From positions 62,001-126,000 of IMG/VR virus record IMGVR_UViG_3300042887_005324: a stretch of DNA of 64,000 bases; one strand, given 5' to 3'. The DNA comes from a virus. The notes beneath the pieces are model-generated. The model was not told where the DNA came from, searched no databases, and saw only the letters and a program-made list of their open reading frames with translations. Below are positions 10,075-17,359 of this stretch, piece by piece (position 1 is the first letter of the stretch; the number at the start of each line of letters is the position of its first letter). The position numbers and the translations under genes were made by a program.

Positions 10075-10536
10075 ATGTGGAGTAAAGTAAATCATGGTGG
10101 AGAACCAACTACTAACCCCGATAAAAAATACGCCATCTTTATTGGTCGTTATCAACCTTATCACTCGGGCCATATTGAATTAATTCAACAAAAACTAAAT
10201 CAAGGTATACCTGCTTTAATCATGGTCAGAGATATTGCACCTGATGAAAAAAATCCATTTACTACTGGCCAAACAGTTGAAATGATTCAAAAATACCACG
10301 CTGCTAAAGGTGATGATGTTAAGGTTGTTATAATTCCAGATATTGAATCAGTAAACTATGGTAGAGGTGTAGGTTATGAAATTAATGAGTTTACACCACC
10401 AGATAATATTGGCTTTATTTCAGCTACAAAGATTAGAGATTCTATCAAGAATGGTGATGACTCTTGGAGATCTATGGTTGATGAATCAATACAAGAAGAT
10501 ATAGTAAATTATTTAACTAAGTATGCAAAAAGCTAA
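10075..10536 (+). CDS. Cytidylyltransferase-like nucleotidyltransferase
   Basis: A 153-residue HIGH-superfamily nucleotidyltransferase. GRYQPYHSGH (about residues 24-35) holds the HxGH nucleotide-binding motif, and ISATKIR (about residues 125-131) is the second signature. Closest in feel are NMN adenylyltransferase/NadM-type enzymes. Because it sits between APS kinase and DUF2061, it could instead activate a sulfate-related or sugar substrate; the sequence alone does not settle that. It overlaps the next start by 14 bases. Confidence 0.8.
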   Translation: MWSKVNHGGEPTTNPDKKYAIFIGRYQPYHSGHIELIQQKLNQGIPALIMVRDIAPDEKNPFTTGQTVEMIQKYHAAKGDDVKVVIIPDIESVNYGRGVGYEINEFTPPDNIGFISATKIRDSIKNGDDSWRSMVDESIQEDIVNYLTKYAKS

Positions 10537-10960
10537 AGTTTTTCAGATTAGATTCAACACACATTCAAAATCTGAAGTAGATAGATGGAGACTTATTGAA
10601 AATGGTAACGAAATATTAGTTTCTGACATAATGATTGATGGTCATACATACACCACTAAAGATTGGATGGAAGAAATAAATGATTGGAAATGGCATATCA
10701 GTTGTAAAGGACACTGTGAAGTAAAAAACAATATAGCTTTCATTACTACTGTTAAAGAACAATCTGTCTTATTAAGACACTTTTTGAAAACTATAAGTTA
10801 TCGTTTTTTAGGAACTCTAACCACTGTTATCACAGCTTATTGTCTTGGTGCACCTATTGCATTAGCTTCAATGTTAGGTGTTGGTGAAATATTAATTAAA
10901 CCCGTTATTTACTTTCTACACGAAAGAATGTGGTATAAATTTGTAAAAGTTAAAAAATAA
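10523..10960 (+). CDS. DUF2061-domain membrane protein of the sulfation cassette
   Basis: A 145-residue protein. The first ~85 residues are soluble and hydrophilic. Residues ~88-145 match the DUF2061 pattern: HFLKTISYRFLGT, a membrane stretch TVITAYCLGAPIALASML, then a second one ending YFLHERMWYKF. DUF2061 proteins are often found with sulfate-activation genes, which fits the neighbouring APS kinase. Two membrane helices are predicted. The soluble N-terminal part is unrecognised. A bidirectional terminator follows at once. Confidence 0.75.
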   Translation: MQKAKVFQIRFNTHSKSEVDRWRLIENGNEILVSDIMIDGHTYTTKDWMEEINDWKWHISCKGHCEVKNNIAFITTVKEQSVLLRHFLKTISYRFLGTLTTVITAYCLGAPIALASMLGVGEILIKPVIYFLHERMWYKFVKVKK

Positions 10961-10988
10961 AAAACCTCTCAATTCGAGAGGTTTTTTT
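10961..10988. terminator. Bidirectional rho-independent terminator
   Basis: AACCTCTC / GAGAGGTT stem with an AATTC loop, A-run on the left and T-run on the right. It separates the convergent genes ending at 10960 (plus) and 10996 (minus). The core CCTCTC...GAGAGG is re-used in the terminator at 44691. Confidence 0.85.
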
Positions 10989-10995
10989 ATATCAA

Positions 10996-11802
10996 CTATT
11001 TCTTATTTTTTACTTTCCAAAACTCTGTATTATGTAGCTTTTTTGCCCAACTATCACCTATAATGTCTTTAGCGTCTGAAGTAGCAGGTAGAAGTTTTCC
11101 TTTTTTAATTTCGTGTAAATCACTACCCCACCCATATCCAGCATCATTTTCTCTAATTACTTGTTCAATACTATTGAAATCATGCTGGTAAAAATCCTCA
11201 CCAATGAAATCATATAGTTTCTTAAACCAAGTTTCAGGATCTGATGTCCATGCTTCATATGGGAAGAAAAGAATTCTATCACCTAAACCTCTCTGAATAG
11301 TATCTAAAAGTGAAACATAAGGTCTACCAATAACACCTTCATCAGAAGTCCAGACACCGACTCTGCCGTCAATTGTTTTCATTTGTGTATTGGAAAATTC
11401 TCCATGAATTTCACCTTCTGCTCTGTTTTTTCTAAATAACTTTTCAAAGCTAGAGCAAATATCTTCTAAGTTTCTAACACAGGCAATAATTCTTGCTTGT
11501 TTACCAGTCACTTTTTCAACAAACTCAATATGTGAAGACCAACCTCTATTTTTATCAAAGATAATTTCTTTATCGGTATTATGATAAGATTGCATAATAG
11601 CTCTGATTACACCCCACTTATCTTGGCCATCCGGAAAAGAACGATGTGATTCTAGTTTATCCCAATTGTCTCTCATTTGTAACATCAATTCTAGAAAAGA
11701 AGAAGTTGTTGTGGAATGAAATCTTGGATTTTGAAGAATTATATTTGTCAATAAGGTAGAACCACTTCTTGGTAGTCCACCAATAAAATAGTGTTTTCTC
11801 AT
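10996..11802 (-). CDS. PAPS-dependent sulfotransferase family protein
   Basis: A 268-residue protein. The N-terminal GGLPRSGSTLLTNIIL (residues 8-23) is the 5'-phosphosulfate-binding loop of sulfotransferases. IACVRNLEDICSSFEKL (about residues 105-121) matches the 3'-phosphate-binding R...S region, and FPYEAWTSDPETWFKKLYDFIGE is typical of the C-terminal part. It would move sulfate from PAPS to a hydroxyl, for example on a glycan. The start ATG overlaps the upstream stop (TAATG), so it is translationally coupled to the GT9-like gene. The acceptor is unknown. Confidence 0.88.
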   Translation of the reverse strand: MRKHYFIGGLPRSGSTLLTNIILQNPRFHSTTTSSFLELMLQMRDNWDKLESHRSFPDGQDKWGVIRAIMQSYHNTDKEIIFDKNRGWSSHIEFVEKVTGKQARIIACVRNLEDICSSFEKLFRKNRAEGEIHGEFSNTQMKTIDGRVGVWTSDEGVIGRPYVSLLDTIQRGLGDRILFFPYEAWTSDPETWFKKLYDFIGEDFYQHDFNSIEQVIRENDAGYGWGSDLHEIKKGKLLPATSDAKDIIGDSWAKKLHNTEFWKVKNKK

Positions 11803-12692
11803 TATAGTTTAATTAGTTTGTTTATTATTTCGTTTGAATCGAATAATTTTAGTTTATCGTATGGAAATTGAATTGGATTACCACCAATATCGAAATCCTC
11901 TAAGTAGGAAGAGTGATATGTATCAAAAGATGTTCCAACATTTGGTGTAACATTATTATGAAAATCATATCCAAGAACATCTGGTTTGTTTCCAATCCAA
12001 CAAACTACTGATACTTGATTTAGAGCCATAGCAGCGTGTTGTGAGAAAGAATCGATAAACAATCTTTTTCTAGAAAATAAAGGAGCTGCTAAGATTTCTC
12101 TTGTTTCCAATGTTAATTTGTTTGCTCCTTCAATAAGTCTTTGACCTTCGTATCCGATTTGATAGATATGATAATCATTTTTGAAGTAGTCAACTATCTC
12201 TTTTGCATTTTGGTGTGGTAAATCTCTGTACCAAGAATAAGGTCTTGAGTTCTGACCACCACCTCCGCCACTTGTATGAATTAAGAATATCGGTTTTGTA
12301 ACATTGTTCAACATCTTAATTTTTATGAATTCTAATTCAAGAGGCGAAAAATACAATTTTGGACCTGATTGATTATTTTTAATTCCGTAAAGATCACACC
12401 AAACATCGATTAGATGTTTTTTATTTAGAATATAATTCTCTGAATGATAAGGATCAATTCTAAAAACTTTTGTGTCTTTATCTTTTATAAAATTTTTATA
12501 AAAGTTTGCTATTTGTCCTAAAGGATAGACTTGATAAATATCTGGATTATTGAACCAAACTTGAGGCCAAGCAGTTACTAAAATAATATTTCTTTCGGGG
12601 TCACTTTCTTTAAGAGATGAAACTACAGCTGTGGCTAAGATATTTTTACCGATTCCTCCTTCAATGTGGAAAACACTGAATTTTTCTTTCAT
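11802..12692 (-). CDS. GT9-like (heptosyltransferase-type) glycosyltransferase
   Basis: A 296-residue GT-B-like protein. GGIGKNILATAVVSSLKE (residues 12-29) is the N-terminal nucleotide-fold start seen in ADP-heptose:LPS heptosyltransferase relatives. FIDSFSQHAAMALNQVSVVCW (about 212-232) is the C-terminal donor-site region, where a short sequence normally ends in a Ser/Asp-His-Ala motif. It probably adds a sugar to a virion protein or host surface glycan, which the coupled sulfotransferase may then sulfate. The donor and acceptor cannot be read from sequence. Confidence 0.72.
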   Translation of the reverse strand: MKEKFSVFHIEGGIGKNILATAVVSSLKESDPERNIILVTAWPQVWFNNPDIYQVYPLGQIANFYKNFIKDKDTKVFRIDPYHSENYILNKKHLIDVWCDLYGIKNNQSGPKLYFSPLELEFIKIKMLNNVTKPIFLIHTSGGGGGQNSRPYSWYRDLPHQNAKEIVDYFKNDYHIYQIGYEGQRLIEGANKLTLETREILAAPLFSRKRLFIDSFSQHAAMALNQVSVVCWIGNKPDVLGYDFHNNVTPNVGTSFDTYHSSYLEDFDIGGNPIQFPYDKLKLFDSNEIINKLIKL

Positions 12693-12744
12693 ATTTTGAC
12701 TTTTTCTTTTCTAATTATATCAAATTAATGAGAAAAGTTAGTAT

Positions 12745-12781
12745 AAAAAAAAAGAGTTAACTCAACTATTTGAGTTAACTC
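12745..12781 (-). terminator. Rho-independent terminator for the second structural block
   Basis: A perfect 12-bp stem (GAGTTAACTCAA / TTGAGTTAACTC, 4-base loop) is followed by nine Ts on the minus strand. It lies just downstream of the gene ending at 12808 and ends the minus-strand structural run that starts near 27241. Confidence 0.88.
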
Positions 12782-12807
12782 ATTTAAAGATTATATTGAA
12801 AGATGAA

Positions 12808-13044
12808 TTAAGCGCTGTATAGAGCAGTAAGTCTTGTGATGACATCAGCATCTGTCCACTGTCCAGCTGCATCATAATCTGCTCCTTCCCACAAAACAAC
12901 TGGCTCATCCAATTCTTCAACAAAACATCTTACAACTTTTTGCTTTGGTAAATCAACAACTCTAATTACTGTTAATGAGTCAATAGTCTTACTTTTTTCT
13001 TCTTGTAAAACAATCTTTTTAGGATTTGTAAGTGTAATATTCAT
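12808..13044 (-). CDS. Small phage protein of unknown function
   Basis: A 78-residue acidic protein with an alternating beta-like pattern (LTVIRVVDL, KVVRCFVEEL, EPVVLWEGADYDAAGQWTD). I do not recognise it. Its place at the end of the structural run and its own AT-rich element suggest a small virion protein. It is followed by a strong terminator. Confidence 0.75.
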   Translation of the reverse strand: MNITLTNPKKIVLQEEKSKTIDSLTVIRVVDLPKQKVVRCFVEELDEPVVLWEGADYDAAGQWTDADVITRLTALYSA

Positions 13045-13060
13045 ATTTTCATTTCTTTTT

Positions 13061-13074
13061 TTTATATATTAAAA
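13061..13074 (-). promoter_or_regulatory. AT-rich element (TTTTAATATATAAA)
   Basis: Sixteen bases upstream of the ATG at 13044, within the 54-base gap after the LamG gene. Confidence 0.5.
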
Positions 13075-13098
13075 AATTAAATCGTTTTTTTATTAAAA

Positions 13099-14424
13099 TT
13101 AACCAAAAGGTGATAAAGAACTCCAAGTAGAACCAAAAATACTCACGGGTCTACTAAAACCACTTGTATCTATTATTGAACCACTTTCCTTGAATTTCAA
13201 AAGTAATTTAGTACCAGATACTGCTGTTAATTCAGATGTTGGGACATTGATAGTTAAATCATTGACATTATAAACAGATGTTCCAGTGACTAATCTAAAA
13301 TTAGTCAAGTAACCATTCCAAACATTATTTGTTCCAGATCCTATCCACAGGTCATTACTGTTATTACTAATATTTGTATTAACAGTTCCTGTCCAAATTC
13401 TAGTTCCGTCTTTATAAACCGAAACTACACCAGATGTTCTCGAGATAGCAAAATGAACCCATTTATTTAAATAATTTGTAAGTGTTATATTTACATAATA
13501 TGTCATTCCATTATTCAACCAGAGTAAAAATAAACCATTTTCAATACTTACAGCTAAGGAATGTGTTGGCCAACTACCAACCTCAAAAAGTCTACTGTAA
13601 CTAGGTGGAGATGCTTGGGTTTGATACTGAAACCACTCTACCGTAAAGTCATTGGTATTAAATGCGAAATCGTTACTAGCAGGTAGTGTGATATACCTTT
13701 CTGTAGTATCATTCTGACCAAATCTGAAACTACCTCCAATAAATGGAAGACTCGATGTGAATCCAACAAGTTGATTTGTTATTTCATGATTGTAGATACT
13801 GTTATCAAATATGGCAGTATTTTGACTTCCAACATTGATTAAGAATTTGGTATCAAGTGTATTACTGTAAGTGAAACTTGCGGTAAAATTAGAAGTGTAA
13901 ATAGCCGTGCCAACAATTAATCTTGATTGACTAATTAATCCATCAAAATAATATCCATCATAGTTATTATAGTATCTACCAATGGCTAAGGAATTACCGG
14001 TGTAATTATTGCTATCACTGAATTCAAAAACTAAATTACCATTTAGATAACAACTCGCTGTTCCTCCTGTTCTTGAGATAGCAGCATGATACCAAACACC
14101 AGTATTGATTGGTGTCTCATTATATCCACCAATCGTGTAAAACTCGACATTTCCATCGTGTGTGTTTATCGAAAATCCATCTACACCTCCAAACTCTCTA
14201 TTAGTTAAAATACCCTTATATCCATTAGTATTATTGGACTTAAACCAACTTTCAACAGTAAAAGAACTAGTGCCAACTATATAGTCAGATGAATCTGATC
14301 GAAGATATGAAGAACTGGCTGATACTATCAATAATGACCCGTAATATATTGTATCCAACAAAGGTATTTGCACAGAAATCATTGATGAAAGTGGTCCAGA
14401 AAAGTTTGAGAATTTACCTATCAT
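13099..14424 (-). CDS. Adhesin/tail protein with two LamG-like domains
   Basis: A 441-residue protein with two concanavalin A/LamG-like domains, about residues 35-215 and 235-435. Each has the FTVE(S/W) strand, a W(Y/V)H(A/F)AISR strand and an Asn-Gly or Asp-Gly turn. The first domain matches the middle domain of the protein at 2499-4490 closely (NGNLVFEF, IGRYYNNY, FTSSLPF), so the two genes are paralogues. A glycan-binding role at the fibre or baseplate is likely. Confidence 0.82.
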   Translation of the reverse strand: MIGKFSNFSGPLSSMISVQIPLLDTIYYGSLLIVSASSSYLRSDSSDYIVGTSSFTVESWFKSNNTNGYKGILTNREFGGVDGFSINTHDGNVEFYTIGGYNETPINTGVWYHAAISRTGGTASCYLNGNLVFEFSDSNNYTGNSLAIGRYYNNYDGYYFDGLISQSRLIVGTAIYTSNFTASFTYSNTLDTKFLINVGSQNTAIFDNSIYNHEITNQLVGFTSSLPFIGGSFRFGQNDTTERYITLPASNDFAFNTNDFTVEWFQYQTQASPPSYSRLFEVGSWPTHSLAVSIENGLFLLWLNNGMTYYVNITLTNYLNKWVHFAISRTSGVVSVYKDGTRIWTGTVNTNISNNSNDLWIGSGTNNVWNGYLTNFRLVTGTSVYNVNDLTINVPTSELTAVSGTKLLLKFKESGSIIDTSGFSRPVSIFGSTWSSLSPFG

Positions 14425-14427
14425 AAC

Positions 14428-14440
14428 TTATATATTATAA
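14428..14440 (-). promoter_or_regulatory. AT-rich element (TTATAATATATAA)
   Basis: Three bases before the ATG at 14424, so it cannot be a conventional promoter with a leader for that gene. Confidence 0.45.
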
Positions 14441-14457
14441 AATAAAAGTTATAAGTA

Positions 14458-16143
14458 TTATCCAAATGTACTTACTTGAGCCAAAACTGACCAATCATTG
14501 TTTCTTCTTATGAATGAAAACCCAACAACATCTGTTTGGTTAACACTTCCGGAAGGTGTACTAGCGCCAACCCATTTTACACTATAAGTATTTCCATTTA
14601 TTAAAATTGGCGATGTAGGTAGATAAGCTGTTCCTTGTTGTTCAATAATAATCGTAGAGGTGATAACTTTCATTTCAATCTCTGGAACATTCTGGAAGTC
14701 TGGCTGAAAGTCTTCAGCCAAATCATCGTGTGTCCAGATTGAACCTAAATTGAAGTCATAAATAATTGTTGCACCTGCGGTTGAAGTATTTAGTTCTTCT
14801 ATTGTTTGTTGAAACTGAGTTGTTGCTTGAATTGAAAAAGTTGATCCATCGAATGTTAAATTATTTTGAGCAACTAACCCAGTTGACCCATCCGAAGTGA
14901 CTAAAGAGTTGTTTGATGCATTTGTTATAGTTAAGGTAGATGAGAAATTTGATGGACTTATTTCTATGTTCCAAAAACTATAAGTAGGAACCACACCATC
15001 ATTGTTTGTTGCTCCGAATTTCGGAGAATAGTTTACCACTAGTTCAAGTAAACCAGTCTCAAAGTTATATCCAGTTACTTCACCGACGAAATAAATACCA
15101 GCATCATCAACATAGTCATCAATTGCATAGTTATTATCAATAATATTGTAAACGATTAAACTATGTGCTTGTTTAAATCCGAGTCTATCTTGAGTTTGTA
15201 ATTCTATAATAAACCCTTCTTCAGGTAGTTGAAGATGTGAACTTGAGGTGCCAGAGTACCTGTATAATACAGATTGATTGTCTCTAATAATATCTCCAAC
15301 TGTTGGTAGTATAATATTACCATTTTTGAATTGTAAGTCAAAGTTTGAAGCAGATCCAATTGTTTGTATAGAAATATAACCATTATTATTTTCATCGATA
15401 TTGGATGAGATAATAGAACTTGGAGTTATGCCAGAAATAAAATTAACTGAAGATTCGACTATACTTAAAGAAGAATTAAATTGGACTGAATTATCAGTAG
15501 AAATTGTTGCAGTATCAATAAATGTAAAAGGAATGCCTTGTAAATTATTGTAAGAAATCGGTAGACTCTGAGTACTGTTGTAAAGTAGTGTATCTCCATC
15601 AGTCGAAAGCACAAATGGATTATCAACAGAACCTATGTTAACACTATTAACTACTAAGCTATTATTATGTGATGAAAGAGTTAAACCACCAATATAAATA
15701 GAACTTGTGCCAACATACAAACTCCTCCATTGTAACTGAGGTGATCCCAAGTTATAAGTACTGTTAGTGCCTGGTAAAAAGTCACCATTAAGTGTTAATT
15801 CACCACTACCTGGACTAATTGTATTAATATCTAAGTCTGAAAGTAATCCAGTAATGTAATTCTCTACATCTTTAGCAATGACAATAGGTGTATTTTGAGT
15901 TAACGTGTCAATTTGTGTTTGTAGTTGAGTTATTGCTGACTTAGCTTCATTTGAATTATAAAAATTCAGAAATATTATCTTATCATTTTTAAGATTAATT
16001 TTTACCAAATTATTATTCACCATCGTATTGACGATAGAAAATGGGTTCACAGTGTACTTAATCACACCAGTGCTATCTAAAATTTGGATATTTCTATCTC
16101 CCGTTCCTAACGGTCTTAAAAAATAATTTACATTATAAGTCAT
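14458..16143 (-). CDS. Tail fibre protein
   Basis: A 561-residue fibre. Residues ~70-90 may form a short coiled coil (AKSAITQLQTQIDTL). Residues ~130-160 carry a repeat typical of fibre shafts (NSTYNLGSPQLQWRSLYVG). The last ~115 residues match the C-terminal domain of the giant cysteine-rich fibre. The start follows AAAAAGGATG, one of the few Shine-Dalgarno-like stretches in the structural genes, about 12 bases before the ATG. It lies 15 bases downstream of the gene ending at 16159. Confidence 0.8.
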   Translation of the reverse strand: MTYNVNYFLRPLGTGDRNIQILDSTGVIKYTVNPFSIVNTMVNNNLVKINLKNDKIIFLNFYNSNEAKSAITQLQTQIDTLTQNTPIVIAKDVENYITGLLSDLDINTISPGSGELTLNGDFLPGTNSTYNLGSPQLQWRSLYVGTSSIYIGGLTLSSHNNSLVVNSVNIGSVDNPFVLSTDGDTLLYNSTQSLPISYNNLQGIPFTFIDTATISTDNSVQFNSSLSIVESSVNFISGITPSSIISSNIDENNNGYISIQTIGSASNFDLQFKNGNIILPTVGDIIRDNQSVLYRYSGTSSSHLQLPEEGFIIELQTQDRLGFKQAHSLIVYNIIDNNYAIDDYVDDAGIYFVGEVTGYNFETGLLELVVNYSPKFGATNNDGVVPTYSFWNIEISPSNFSSTLTITNASNNSLVTSDGSTGLVAQNNLTFDGSTFSIQATTQFQQTIEELNTSTAGATIIYDFNLGSIWTHDDLAEDFQPDFQNVPEIEMKVITSTIIIEQQGTAYLPTSPILINGNTYSVKWVGASTPSGSVNQTDVVGFSFIRRNNDWSVLAQVSTFG

Positions 16144-16158
16144 TGTTATTCATCCTTT

Positions 16159-17301
16159 TTATGCAGTTATATCAAGATTAATTTTCAATACATTTAAATA
16201 ATTTAATGCTATATCAGAAAAATCAAAATTTACAGAGTAAGTTCCTACTTCAAGTATTGTAGTTACTGTCCCAGAAGTTGAACCTAATATTAAATTAGAT
16301 CCAGTAATACCCATTACACCATCTCTGTTATCGGTAACTGAGTTAATAAGTAAGTCAACTATTTTATTTTTATCAATTACATTGCTTACTCCAAAAGTAG
16401 ACAATGAGATTGAAGTCGAGAATGTATTACCAATTGTAGTATCAGGGTTAATACCAGTTAATCCTAAATAATCATAGATATAATCTCCTGTATTTCCAAC
16501 TTGAGTATTAAATACTATTACTGGTTTCTCCGTATCCGATAGAGGACTAAGTGTATCAATATTAACATTTGGATTTTCCATAACATAGTTAAATATTGAA
16601 AATGCTTGTGATGCATCATTTACAGTTAAGAACTTTAAGAATATTGTTCCAAAGCTTTGATCATCAACTATTAATATATCGTCTGATCTTTCGATTGAGT
16701 TAATATTTGCTATTTTGATATAGACTAGTGGTTTAGGTGGAGCACTTTTGTCCTTAATAACAATTGATTCATTTATAACATAAGTGTGTATATCTGTATA
16801 TTCCAAGCCAGTGAAAGATAATCCTGATTGATTTAGTGTATCATTAAAGAACGAATAAGTATCATCTATAACCGCAACCATTATATCCAAGTTTACTGGA
16901 TAGTTTGAATTTGGATTCGTCAAATATAACTGTGGTATTCTATATGCTGAGTTGCCAGTTAATATCATCAATTGTGCCATATAATGATTCTTGGATAAGT
17001 CATCAGCAAAATTATATTGAATGTAATTATCTTCCTCTATTTTAGATTTCGGATCATAAGTTGCTGCAATTGATAAAAATGTTGCGTTGTCTCCTAATCC
17101 TAAATGATTCATTAAATAATCAACTTGACCAGCTTTTAATACAACTCTTCCTCTTAATAATTGAGTATAAGGAATTCTTAAATCTTTTAAAAATTGTCTG
17201 TCAACAGTATTTACACCTTCTACTGCTACTAAATCACCATTAAGAAATTTTATATATTTGTCAGAAGTGCCGAATAATGAACTCTGATTATTACAAGCCA
17301 T
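16159..17301 (-). CDS. Probable virion structural protein
   Basis: A 380-residue protein (MACNNQSSLFGTSDKYIKFLNG) with no motif I recognise. It is beta-rich, lacks membrane segments, and sits between a fibre and the large protein ending at 17360, so a tail or baseplate component is likely. A member of the AT-rich element class lies 20 bases upstream. Confidence 0.7.
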   Translation of the reverse strand: MACNNQSSLFGTSDKYIKFLNGDLVAVEGVNTVDRQFLKDLRIPYTQLLRGRVVLKAGQVDYLMNHLGLGDNATFLSIAATYDPKSKIEEDNYIQYNFADDLSKNHYMAQLMILTGNSAYRIPQLYLTNPNSNYPVNLDIMVAVIDDTYSFFNDTLNQSGLSFTGLEYTDIHTYVINESIVIKDKSAPPKPLVYIKIANINSIERSDDILIVDDQSFGTIFLKFLTVNDASQAFSIFNYVMENPNVNIDTLSPLSDTEKPVIVFNTQVGNTGDYIYDYLGLTGINPDTTIGNTFSTSISLSTFGVSNVIDKNKIVDLLINSVTDNRDGVMGITGSNLILGSTSGTVTTILEVGTYSVNFDFSDIALNYLNVLKINLDITA

Positions 17302-17321
17302 ATTTTGAACCTTATTTTTGA

Positions 17322-17333
17322 TTATATATTAAA
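17322..17333 (-). promoter_or_regulatory. AT-rich element (TTTAATATATAA)
   Basis: Twenty bases upstream of the ATG at 17301. Confidence 0.45.
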
Positions 17334-17359
17334 TTTATATAATCATTAATTCAAAAACA

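Noticed and set aside
12716-12740. TTAATTTG upstream of the GT9-like gene as a TATATTTG-type promoter
   Set aside because: It lacks the A at the second position of TAnnTTTG, so it is only a near match.
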